Source: Owenia fusiformis (Eukaryota > Annelida > Polychaeta > Sabellida > Oweniidae). From it: a stretch of DNA of 60,000 bases. The position numbers were made by a program, and so were the translations under genes. The notes beneath the pieces were generated by a model. It saw nothing but the letters and a program-made list of their open reading frames with translations, was not told the DNA's origin and did not search any database. The stretch is from assembly GCA_903813345.2 (NCBI GenBank), contig CAIIXF020000008.1, positions 12,812,822 to 12,872,821 of the forward strand. Direction: 5' to 3'. This document shows, piece by piece, positions 45,127 to 55,942 of this stretch. Position 1 is the first letter of the stretch. Each line of letters starts with the position of its first letter.

Positions 45127-46303
45127 GCCTGTATTCGCGAATGCAACTTTCGGCTGTCGGCTATCGGATTAACCTACTATTTTATGACCGACTTATTTAA
45201 ATATGAATGGAATAGTTGCAAGTACAGGGTGACCGGAAAAAAGGAGACCATTGAAATAGGCAATATCTCCTAAAATAGACTAGTGACATCAATGAAATTT
45301 TGCATACATCAGGACAGTTCTATGGAAATTTGTTCCTGAAAGTGTCAATACAAGCAGTCAACTGGTTCAGGAGCTATGATCATTTACATAACATGCTCCA
45401 AATAGGCGCAATTGAGACCAACGCAGAGCTGGATACATTTGGCAAATACCCTTACATATTCCGACCTTGTTATGGCATTACATTTAGCATTTATTGCCAC
45501 CTTTAGGTCAGCAATTGTCTCAGGATTGTTTTGGTACACATTGTCTTTCAAATTGCCCCACAAAAAGAAATCAGGTGGATTCAAATTTGAGGTGTATGGA
45601 GACGAAGCTTATCTGACCTATGGCTTCTGACTCAGTGGTCCCACCCAGTTACAGTATCATCCTAAGGAGGTTTTGGGCAGCCCTTGGTTTCCATATGGGA
45701 TTTAATTGTGCCATATAGTGGTTTTAGTAACATGGCACTATGCCCAATACCTAAAGTGACTCTTAAGATTTGGTAAATCAGCACTTTGGCAACAGGATGA
45801 TGAACCACATGTCAGATAACCCTTCATTGCCATTACAGCCTAGACTTGAATCCTGCTGATTTCTTTTTGTATGGATATTTGAAAGACAATCTATACCAAA
45901 ACAATCCTCAGACTATTGTTGACCTAAAGAAGGCAATCACTGCTATATGTAATGCCATAATAATGCCATAGAGGGCAGAACATGTAAGGGTAGTTTGCCA
46001 TATGAATCCAACTCTGCGTTGGTCTCAATTGTGCCTATTTGGAGCATGTTATGTAAATGATCATAGCTCCTGAACCAGTTGAATGCTTGTATTGAAACCT
46101 TCAGTAACAAATTTCCATATAACTGTTCCAGTGTATGCAAAATTTCATTGATGGCACTTGTCTAGTTTAGGAGAAATTGATTACTTCAATGGTCTCCTTT
46201 TTTCCGGTCACCCTGTAGTATTCATATTCAAATGAGTTGCCCATAAAATAGTAAGTTAATCCGGTAGCCGCTAGCCGCTATTTGCATTCGCGAATACAAG
46301 CTT
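45127..46303. repeat. Outer palindrome interrupted by a transposon
   Basis: TGTATTCGCGAATGCAA at 45130 and TTGCATTCGCGAATACA at 46282, with CGGATTAACCTACTATTTTA and its complement further in, form inverted arms of about 90-105 bases. Nearly all the sequence between them is the CAGGGTGACC element of 45235-46215. So an older small foldback element was hit near its centre by a second one. Confidence 0.65.
45235..46215. mobile_element. Foldback mariner-like element with duplicated transposase ends
   Basis: 981 bases with inverted ends CAGGGTGACCGGAAAAAAGG and CCTTTTTTCCGGTCACCCTG, flanked by TA. The left arm (about 45235-45620) and the right arm (about 45830-46215) are inverted copies of one another. 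Each encodes the C-terminus of a mariner-type DDE transposase: on the minus strand at 45584-45384 (NPPDFFLWGNLKDNVYQNN) and on the + strand at about 45850-45960 (NPADFFLYGYLKDNLYQNN). A remnant QQDDEPHVR of the catalytic region lies between. It cannot make an enzyme. It lies in the leader intron of gene D. Confidence 0.75.
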
Positions 46304-46351
46304 AATCAAACAAATATCAAATTGTTTTGTTTTTATCGATTATAGTTCACC

Positions 46352-49300
46352 ATGGTGTCACTCTTCATTGCAACTATACTCCTGGGATTTATTGGGAGTC
46401 AGGCGGTTGATGTCATCGACTATCAAAAATTGTTTGGGCTAGATGTGAATTTAAAGAAAGGTAATTTGTTATTATACAGGGTGACCCAAAAAACAGAATC
46501 CTCCAAAAATAAAATAATTTCTTATAAAACATATGTAGTCAGCTTCAATCGGCTACAATCTATGCATGACAATGTGTTATATTACATTCAATATTCTTCT
46601 TGTTACAGTCGATTAAAAAAGTGCCCACTTTTGAAAGAAAAGAAAATGAAAGATTTTCGTGTCAACCAAAAGGTCACACATCGTTTGTTTAAACCCATGT
46701 TAATTAAATTAAATTTTGTTAAGATGTGGTCAAGAAGAAATTTAACTTTATACGGTCGAGTTCTGATAATTAAAATGCTTGGTATTTCTATACTCAATGT
46801 TAATGACAAATACCCCAAACGATATATTAACAAAGGCACAACAGGTAATATACTCATTCTTATGGGGTGGAAAAGCTGAAAAGGTTAAGAGACGAACTTT
46901 ATTGGTGATTGCGACGAGGGTGGTCTAAGAATGATTGACATGTTTTCCATGGAAAAAGCACTTTAACTGATGTGGCTAAAAATATTAATTGAGCTTCGGC
47001 AAAGTCATAGGAAATATATTCCAGAATTTTACTTTAAAACACTTGGGGGAATTAAGTTTTTTATACAATGTAATTTTGATATTAAAACAATAGATTGATC
47101 CTAATTTTTAACAAAGAGGTAATAATTAAACTTTTTACAGTATTATGAAAAATACATCGTACAAATGAATTTTATTGATTATTATGCATTAGTACCAGCT
47201 GTACCGAAGGAGTGGAAGCGCTTGTTGAAGCGAGACTTAACTTCCGTTTTTGAACCAAGCCTACAGACGGATCTTGTGCATTTAACATTTGGCGAAAAAC
47301 CAGTGTCATTAAATGGTTTTACAGTAAAGTCAATTAAAGATAAACATGATCGTGAGTTAAATAGAACAGACTACTTTAAAATGGATTATAGCTGCACGAA
47401 ACAAAATAAGATTCGACAACTCCAGTTTAAGATTCGTCATGGTATTTGTACCACAAATGCTTACTTAACGCAGATATGAATTAAACAGGATGATAAATGT
47501 AGTTACTGTCCACTGATACACTTTAAAGCACAGGTTTTGAGAGTGTAGGCGGGTTCAGATTTTTTGGAAAGCTATATTATAGAGAATTTAAAGAAATTAT
47601 GTAATGTAAATCTTGATTTTAATGCCCGTGATACGGTGTTCGGAAGATTTGTAAATAATGAAAACATTTTGCTAAATAGGCTATCACTAGCAATCAAATA
47701 TTATATATGTGCAAAACAATTTAATGAGGTAAATCCCAACTTGGACGAGACTCAATTTGAAAATACTATGTTTTTATATATACGAGAACTTTTGGGTATG
47801 ACTGTTGCAAATTTCTGAATGAATGGAGGTGGTGTGAAAGTGGTTAAAAATATATGATTTTGTCTCAATGTTAACTTTCCGAAAATTGGACGAATTCTAA
47901 GTTCATCAATGATATCACAAATAATCAATTTTGTGTGACAAAGGGATATGTATTAAGAAATTATTACACTTTAGAGGGTTCTGTTTTTTGGGTCACCCTG
48001 TACATTTAATTTACGTGCTTATTTTGAATATGATTACAATATACCAATATCAAGAGGCTGTCACCATTATTGTCAACCTTGTTCCAAATGACGAGCGTTG
48101 CATCTAGTCGGGCTCATCTGGTATTTATATTTTAGAATTTGATGGACGATTTACGTTTTTTGCAGAAAATAGACTTGGCAATGAATAATATGAAACTAAA
48201 ATATACAGGTTGGGGAAGTTTGTTCGCTGTTTGTTCTACCTCCTTGTTTGATTTTGCACATACTGACGAACTGTATTATCTAATGTTTATTAAAGATAAG
48301 TAAAACATTAAATAAAGAGTTTTTAACATTTGTATCAATCCAGTTGTCACACGAAATATCTTGGTTCACGATTGTTAATGTTATTCTTATTCTAGATCTG
48401 TGTATGGACATAGTGTTTGCACTAGACAGATCTTGTAGCGTTCCAAGGGATGATCTCGTCAATGAGTACCGTATCATTGAGAGCGCCATCAATGCTATAG
48501 AAGGATTTGGACCAGATAAAACAAGGGTAAGGAATATCATGGGGTTTAGTGTGCTAATGACCAGTTTCAGTATGTTTGTCAACCACCTAAAGTTCCCATA
48601 TAGGGAGGAACAATGGGTATTTAAAGAGGATATGACCTTCCTGGTGAGACCATGGTCATGCAACCACACATTGACATTGACAAAGATGCAACTCATGCAC
48701 GAAACGTCTTAAAACAATAATCATGAGATTTTGGAAGTCATGAATACACATTTTCCAGTGGTCCTTTAATTAGGAATATCCAATTATGATAGCAAATTTT
48801 CTGATTGTAGGTCGGGCTTATCACATTTGATTATGGAGCCAGAGTCGTGTTTGGTTTTGACGATGCGGAGACCTCCACCAGGGAGGGCCTGCTTGCTAAA
48901 CTCGATGAATTGAAAAGAGATACAACTCCCCCGGAGAAGTGTAAGACGTACACGTGGGAAGCACTGAAATTGGCAAGGGAAGATCCTAAGCTCTTTGGTT
49001 AGTGCTAGAATGCATTTTTGGGATTATATCCCAGGGAAATATTTATAGTACTACTGTGATAAACCCTGTTCTTACAAAGAAAAATGATTGCAATATTATT
49101 TTCCTTATTTATAGGAGGATCAGATAAAAACAGCGAACGAGCAAGAATTCTCATGCTTGTTACAGACGGTATACCTTATGACAAGGAAGGGGTGTGTATT
49201 ATCTTGTCTATATTATTACCAGTCTCTATAATGATCTGAGTCTACTTTTGTTGCGGAAAAAAGGAGATATCAATTTATTTGAAAACACAAAAAGGCCCAA

Positions 49301-52300
49301 AAACACGCGGTCCTAACTTTGACCTACCGGATGTTTGAAAATCAAGGATTACGAGTCTGATACTGCACCGTTTTCTTCAAACTTATTCCATTCAAAGCAT
49401 AACAAAAATCCTTTTCTGATGGTACATTTTTTTCTTAAACAGAGTCTCTACTTTCAGCGGCATTTTGGTCCCCAGCTGTAATAAGGCCTTCTAACAGCTG
49501 GGGACCAAAACGCTGCTAGAACGAGGGACTCTTTACAATAAAGTAATGCACCGACAGAAAGGCAATTTTGTTTTGCTTTTAATGGTATAAGTTTGAAGAA
49601 AAACGGTGCAGTATGAGACTCGCAATCCTTGATTTTCAAGCATCTGGTAGGTCAAAAATTCAAATTAACGATCGAAGTTAGTACCGCGTGAAAAAGGCTG
49701 AACTGCCACACAAAATATATCTTGGGCCTTTAGGTTTATGTGTCATTATTACTACATTCGCCCACTATAAATGGAAATCTAGGAGTAAATAGAGAGATTT
49801 CGCAACTCACTTATAGCATGTTTATTGTTGAAGTATAACATATAACTTATGAAGCGTTTGATTACGTCATAATTTATTGCGCAGCCACCTTTCACCTTTC
49901 CACAAAGTAAGCTCATGAATATAATAATGAGCTGCTTAAAAATCAGTGACGTCAATGAGAGAAACTTTTTCCCGCGAAAAACAAATCCAATTGAGTTTAC
50001 ATGTAAATCCTCGGTTGATTATTGTAAGTTTTACCTCTTCAAATGTGCAAGTAATCAGTAAATTATTGACGGATTTTTATTGAACGTCAAATTGACATTT
50101 ATTTACGCCATCTAAGCGATTTATATATTTCTGTTCATAATGAGTAAATAATTTAAAGAGAATTACTCCCCGTTTCAATAATGATAGGAACTGGATGTGA
50201 ACAGATGAAATTATCATTATCATTAGTTCACCAACATTATAACATGTCTCTCATGCATAAAGATATATACAGGGTGGGCCAAAAAACGCCACTTTTTTTC
50301 AAGACACTATAACTTTTTTATTTTCCAACCTACATACCCCAAATTTTGCAGTTATATAGTGCCAAGGGTTCTTAGTAATGATATGATGTAACAAGTCCTT
50401 CAACTGGGATTATATTTGATCTAAAAAAAAGTCCAGTTCGTCCGCCAACCTATTTGATGATAGATTTTAGTTTTAGTCGCCTTGCTGATATCGCAGTATC
50501 AATGAAATGCTAGCAATATTTTTTTCAACGTGTCTTAATTGCCAGAGTAATTTTTTAGATTGGGTGCCTTCATACCTTCTCCTGGAGACCTCCCCATACC
50601 CTATACTCACTGGGGTTTGCAATAGGGCTTTTTAGCTTGGCGGTCATCAGGGCGTATCAGTTCAGGAACATTTTGCAAATTATGCTTACTTCTCATGGCA
50701 CACCACATGTTTAAGTGAGACGCTGGTGACATATTTTATTCAAGTAGAAGTGTATAATTCATGATCCATGGCTAGATAACAACCTCAAGTTTTATTTAGT
50801 ATGCAAATTATGATTTTCTATTAGTTATAGCATTTTGAAAAAAAGTGGCGTTTTTGTTGGCCCACCCTGTAGATAGGCAATCTATTTTAAGTTAATCTTC
50901 AGTGTCATTTGATGAATGACCTGTTCAAATGAAAAACATTTGCTCTTACTCATTAATTATAATGCTCTTATTCATTAAATCATTGACACTACTTCCATAA
51001 TTTAATCAACTAAACGATTACAATTCCTATTTATTTCTGCATGTCATATCAGATCGTATCTTGAAAATATTATACTTGAAAACATCAGGACATAGAATTG
51101 ATATCTTGGAGGAGCGTGACATATATAGAGATTATCCTATATGAGGTTCAGGATATTGGGATTATCCCGAGGCAAATATAATATATCTGCCCGAGGGCCG
51201 CAGGTTCCCAGGGAAAATATATTATATTGGCCAAGGGATAATCCCAATATCCTGAACCGACTATAGGATAATATGTTTATCCCATACCAATCTTGGTCAT
51301 CTGGTTCACATTGTGCAATCGTGGAAATATTTTACAATATTCATGTCTAGTTTTGTTTTCTTGGCCGTGGGCGGGTTTGTCTGTTCCCTCAAATATTCCC
51401 ATAATTATTTTCTCGAATTTTTGATTGATTAAGTGGATGCTCCTTCCCTTTTTTAAACCATCAAACAGATCCCGATTGTCTGTGTTTCCTCCATTGTCGT
51501 TAACAGTCATTACGCGAACGTTACAAATTATTATAGGAACATCCTATGGTTTTGAAAACATATCATTTATATCCATGAGTGGATATTGATATCTTCATGA
51601 GTGAGCGCAGCGAATGAGTGAAGATATTTGTATCCATGAGTGGATATAATTGATATTTTTTGAAAAACCATAGGATTGTCCGTTTATCCCATGGGAAATC
51701 ATCATCAGCGAAAAAAGTTGAAAAATATAATTTGAGAAAAAATTTGAAAAAATAATTGAAAAATCTTTGAAAAATGTTGAATAAATTTTTTGAAATTTTT
51801 AAATTTTAAAAAATATTTTTGAAAAACTTCGAAACCATCGAATATCACTTTTCAAACCATCGAATATCACTTTTCAAACCATCGAATATCAATTTTTAAG
51901 ACGTGACATTTATGGTGTTTAAACTGCTTCTTTATTCGGTACATTAATATTCCATAAATACCAAATAAAACAAACAATTTACCAAACCTTTACCCAATCT
52001 ATCGAATGTTTTTTTTATTTTATCAAATGTAATAATCTATACAATTTATATTCGCTAAATAGTTTCACTTGTTCTTTGTATTGGCATTCACATTTGATAT
52101 TTATACATGTATTTGTGTGATGCAGCGAATCAATTTGTTTTCCTTAACGCACGTATAATTCAATTAATTATTTGTACATTCGGTATTTAAATTATTTATA
52201 TTCGGTAAATACCGAATGCCACATTCGATAAATTTCGTTATTTTTCGATAATTTACGAGACTTTCAGTCACGTGATATATTTGTACGATGTAGAATAGCT

Positions 52301-55300
52301 GCGCGGCCATTTTGCAAATCTCGAAGTCACGTGACAAAATATCGAACAACAACGCAAGTTATCGAATATTACTTTATTGCATTCGGTAAATAGCAAATTA
52401 GCTTTCGGTAAAATGCATTAACTATGTCATAGAAAAATAAACCATTTGGTAAATATAGGCAAACTTATTTCGGTAGGATTGAAACAAAAATTCAATATTG
52501 TGCATATACTGTGTTACTCTTAAGGAATACCATAACAATTTACGCCAAAAAATATCATTTAACGAATGAAATATGTAATTTAATGCACATAGTATTAAGT
52601 GATTGGCTATTTTGAAAACTTAATTTGCTGTAACAAACATATAAACGTTTTTACCGAATGGAAAAATGATTTAGCGAATATAAATGTTTCATATATCGAA
52701 TATATTTGAATTTAATGAATAAAGAAGCAAAAATAATGCCATAGACATTCGATAGTTTAAAAGTGATATTCGATGGTTTGTGAATTTTTTGCTAAAATAT
52801 GATATATTGATCCACATATCAAATATATCTTCATGTGATATTCGTTCTATATCCTTGCAACCATGGGATAAGAACAATTACCCCATACTTCGTAGTGTTA
52901 TAACATGCGGGAATATAATCGATATCTGAGGTGAGCGGGTGATATATACATGTGTATCTCATACTTGAGTGGGTTTCGGGTAGATATCACCCGGGAATAT
53001 ATATCGTATCTGAGGAGCGGGCAGGATATATTGTATATGTCCCGCTCCAGGCCAAATGCGGGCAGATATAATATATCCATCCCGCTCCCGGGAATTTTTC
53101 AAAAGTTTAAAAAAGTTTAAATATCAAAAGTTTTAATTTTAAAATTTAATTTTTTTAAGTTTAAATGTTACAATTTCATTGTATGGAACAAAAAGAATAT
53201 TACGAAAATGTTGAATATAAATATCTTGTCATTTGAAAAAGGTGGAAAAGGTTATATCTACCCTAAACCCACTCAAGTATGAGATACACCAGTTATGCAC
53301 GGTCGGTTTGGATACATTGTATATCCCTCGGGATATTCCCTGTATCCAAAACCTCCCAGTGCATAACCCCTATATATCTCCCGCTGAGGTGAGCGGGAGA
53401 TATATATGAATATACGGGAAAATCCTCTAGTATGATGAAAATATGCTTTAGCCATGGACTTACATAAGCTCTGTTAGTCCTTGCTTTACTTAAAATGCAG
53501 CCCAATTATAATCTAGTCTTTTATTTTAATTTAATTAGAATAGACAGGATATGGCGGATAACACACTTGCAGAGGGGGCTTCAAATGACGCAGACGGTAT
53601 AAAAACCATGGTTTTCACAGTCAAAAACAAGAAAGGAGTTTTACCTCCAAAAGACTTTTTCGAACAACTGGCGTACTCAATGCGTTGGATGTTCCAAGTC
53701 GAAAATGAATTGGTTGAAGACTTCGGGGCATTTGTCTTCCCTCTACTTGCCAGATTTACTTGTCCATGTGAGTACAGGGTGCTTTATATGTATCCACCCC
53801 CTCTAAAATCATATATGTAGCATTGCTACCCTAACATGTTATATATCATTTTGTTCCGCATAGAAAGTTACTCAAAATTTCAAAGTTTTAGAATCCAGGG
53901 TTGTCTTTGTAAAAATACAATAATGTATCAGAGTATGTGGATACGGAGTCATTTAGGAGCAATTTCTGGTCATTTTGAGGGCAATTTAAACGAAAATGTT
54001 GGTTTCGATATATTGCACATTTCTAGCAGTTGTTATCATCACAGAGTTAAGTTCACGTGTCTATGGCAGTTATTCACACAAATAGACAGGATTCATGCAG
54101 TGACTCGTAGGGAGGCCAAAGACCATGGTACCTACTTAATCACTAAAAAGAAACCAGATCACCGGACTGGGTCCAAAAATACTTACAAAAATGCTTATAA
54201 ATTACTCCATACTCACATACTTTGATACGTTGTATCTTTTTCAGGGAAACCCTTCGATTTTGAAACTTTGCAATCTTTTGTAACTTTTCATAAAAAAGAA
54301 AATGATATATGCCGATAATGTTACTTTTGTATTTATATTAATATCAAGGAAATTGAAATAAATTGAAAAAAATATATATATATGACATGAAAGCGTGGCA
54401 ATGCTACATGTATGAGTTTAGAGGGGATGGCATGCATATTTATCTATTGCAGGATTTACTAAACAGACTTCATTTTTGTTGATCGCTTACAATAAAGGTT
54501 TTTAATAACGTCGATTTAGATACAGCACATTGAGGTGTAGTCATCCAAAACACATATCGTTAACACTGACGAGAGGCAAAACAATTTTTGGGGAAATTAA
54601 TTATTGAGCCCATCTTTTTAAAAATTGAAGCCCAATTTAATGAAAATGACGCCACATTAGATGTTGGCTTTGCTCGAATCAAAAGTCCCGCGCGGAAAGA
54701 TACAAAAGCAAAGGTTCTCTGGGATCACCAAATCAAATCAGCATTTCATGGCTGGGAAAATTGAGATGTCATGGACCATGGTTTGTTATGATGGATCAAT
54801 GACATTTGCTTCAAAATAGTTCTTCTGTAAAAGCGTAACACACGTCTAAAGCATTTAAAAATAACAAACTAACAAAATAATGGTATTTACAGGCAAATGG
54901 CATTTATTTTTGAAAAATGTCATGTCAACATCTTCATTTTAGTATTTGACATTTTCGTAGTAACTTCATGATCAATGAATATCAGATCTCGGCCGATTCC
55001 ACAGAGCCATGCATGTTATTTATATTTTCATAATATGTTTGTCCTCATTGTATTTTTTTGATTTGTAGATAAATGTAACGAAGCGATTGACTTGATTTAC
55101 GTGATGGATCGCAGTATTAGCATAACGACACCAAATATAAAGAAAATGAAAGACTTCTACAAAGTCGTGACTGAGTCATTTTCTATTGGCGATATACGAT
55201 CTCAGGCAGACCCGAAGGCTTCGGTCGCTATGTTAAGCTACAATCGCGATGTCTACAGGCATTTCACAGGTTTGGATTGTATGGATGCCACATGCGTGCT

Positions 55301-55721
55301 GGGCAAGATAGATCAGGTCCCCAACACTCATGAAGACTTTACTGTTACAAACCTTGCCCTTCAAGAGGTACAGGAAATCGTGAATCAGTTTACGAGGAAT
55401 GGGTTCAACGGTATCCATCCAGTGGTTGTTTTGCAAACCGACGGTAATACATGGCAAGTCGGTGCCAAAAGTATTTCATCGCCAAAAGTTTCAATTGCTG
55501 TTGCTGATGCACTTCGTGCTAAAGGTATCGATACAGTCGTAGTCGCTGCACCCAACTACAGAGAGGACCCGGGATTAGTAGAACTGAAGGGGATCGCCAG
55601 TCACTACGTGTTTGACCTACAGAGTAGTCTTACCTCCTTCGATGATCTAATCCCAATTGCCCCAAAACTTGTTAAACTCGTTTGTGACATGTACAAACAG
55701 AATAGTGAAAACGAGGTATAA
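46352..55721 (+). CDS. vWA gene D: secreted protein with two vWA domains (PTMP1-like)
   Basis: Coding exons are 46352-46460, 48396-48526, 48811-48997, 49115-49191, 53539-53767 and 55069-55721, giving 461 residues. The ATG (CACCATGG) opens the signal peptide MVSLFIATILLGFIGSQA. vWA1 has DRSCS, CKTYTWEAL and LVTDGIPY; vWA2 has DRSIS, FTVTNLAL and LQTDGNTW. Both MIDAS sites are intact. It is the sister of gene C, with the same length and phases. Introns 1, 4 and 5 are enlarged by mobile DNA: a TIR element with a LINE fragment, a foldback element, a MITE and a set of palindromes. Poly(A) signal at 55796. Confidence 0.87.
46477..48000. mobile_element. CAGGGTGACCC-ended element carrying a LINE fragment, intron 1 of gene D
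   Basis: The ends CAGGGTGACCCAAAAAACAG and, inverted, CTGTTTTTTGGGTCACCCTG match over 27 bases with one difference and are flanked by TA. About 140 bases at the left and 170 at the right are element sequence; the middle is the C-terminus of a LINE polyprotein. No transposase. Either a truncated LINE inserted into a MITE, or the element picked it up. Confidence 0.75.
46615..47840 (+). pseudogene. Broken C-terminal part of a non-LTR retrotransposon (LINE) reverse transcriptase
   Basis: + strand pieces in several frames, with frameshifts and stops, follow the order of L1/Tx1-like LINE C-termini: RRNLTLYGRVLIIKML (about 46735), WGGKAEKVKRRT (about 46865), DEGGLRMIDMFSMEKAL (about 46915), PAVPKEWKRLLK (about 47190), QFKIRHGICTTNAYL (about 47430) and a zinc-knuckle-like KCSYC (about 47495). 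The RT catalytic motifs and endonuclease lie outside the fragment. It is dead. Confidence 0.7.
49287..49733. repeat. About 445-bp foldback element in intron 4 of gene D
   Basis: Arms share AAAGGCCCA, CACGCGGT, TGACCTACC, GAAAATCAAGGATT and ACTGCACCGTTTTTCTTC in inverted order. The apex near 49487 is CCCCAGCTGTAATAAGG paired with CCTTCTAACAGCTGGGG. No coding capacity. Confidence 0.7.
50270..50869. mobile_element. 600-bp CAGGGTGGGCC-ended MITE in intron 4 of gene D
   Basis: CAGGGTGGGCCAAAAAACGC and the inverted right end (GGCCCACCCTG) are flanked by TA. AAAGTGGCGTTTTTGTTGG at the right pairs with the left end. It is a sibling of 37514-38154. No transposase. Confidence 0.75.
51100..53430. repeat. 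Cluster of nested palindromes in intron 4 of gene D
   Basis: Clear inverted pairs are 51131-51272 (TTCAGGATATTGGGATTATC arms), 51541-51683 (TCCTATGGTTTT arms around GAGTGAGCGCAGCGAATGAG) and about 52943-52994 against 53251-53291 (TCATACTTGAGTGGGTTT arms). Other palindromes occur at 52975-53095 and 53330-53410 (AGCGGGAGATATATA). Between them, 51834-52780 is dense in ATCGAATAT, TTCGGTAAAT and complements, with a 22-base direct repeat at 51834. The short ORFs here look random. Confidence 0.6.
53775..54452. mobile_element. Degraded CAGGGTG-ended element in intron 5 of gene D
   Basis: CAGGGTGCTTTATATGTATC at the left and, near 54400-54450, an inverted match through GCTACATGTATGAGTTTAGA. A TA precedes the left end; the right end is eroded. 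A 129-residue ORF at 53836-54225 lies inside but I recognise no family in it. Confidence 0.5.
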
Positions 55722-55795
55722 ATGACCCACTATTTGTGCATAGACAAATATTTCGATGCTAACATAAAATCTCTTGTAAACTTAAACGTTCAGGA

Positions 55796-55801
55796 AATAA
55801 A
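55796..55801 (+). promoter_or_regulatory. Poly(A) signal of vWA gene D
   Basis: AATAAA about 75 bases after the stop. Confidence 0.6.
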
Positions 55802-55942
55802 ATATTTTGTCCCAACAATGTATTTGATATGTTTGAGTAAAAGGCATATTCCTAATGCATGACGCTGAATTGACGTGAATCGTTTTAAAATGTATTTCTT
55901 TAGAAATGAGTCAATATTGCCCTCTTTATATAAAATTAATAC

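Noticed and set aside
44974-45273. 99-residue ORF upstream of gene D
   Set aside because: It runs across the edge of a palindrome and a transposon end, so it is a chance frame.
48280-48696. Minus-strand ORF of 138 residues over exon 2 of gene D
   Set aside because: It is the complement of a coding exon plus intron; the same antisense frame appears opposite exon 2 of genes A and C.
51834-51900. CRISPR-like repeat array
   Set aside because: Only two to three direct copies without spacers, in an animal intron.
53836-54225. 129-residue ORF in intron 5 of gene D
   Set aside because: It sits inside a degraded CAGGGTG-ended element and shows no transposase or other motif; not supported as a gene.
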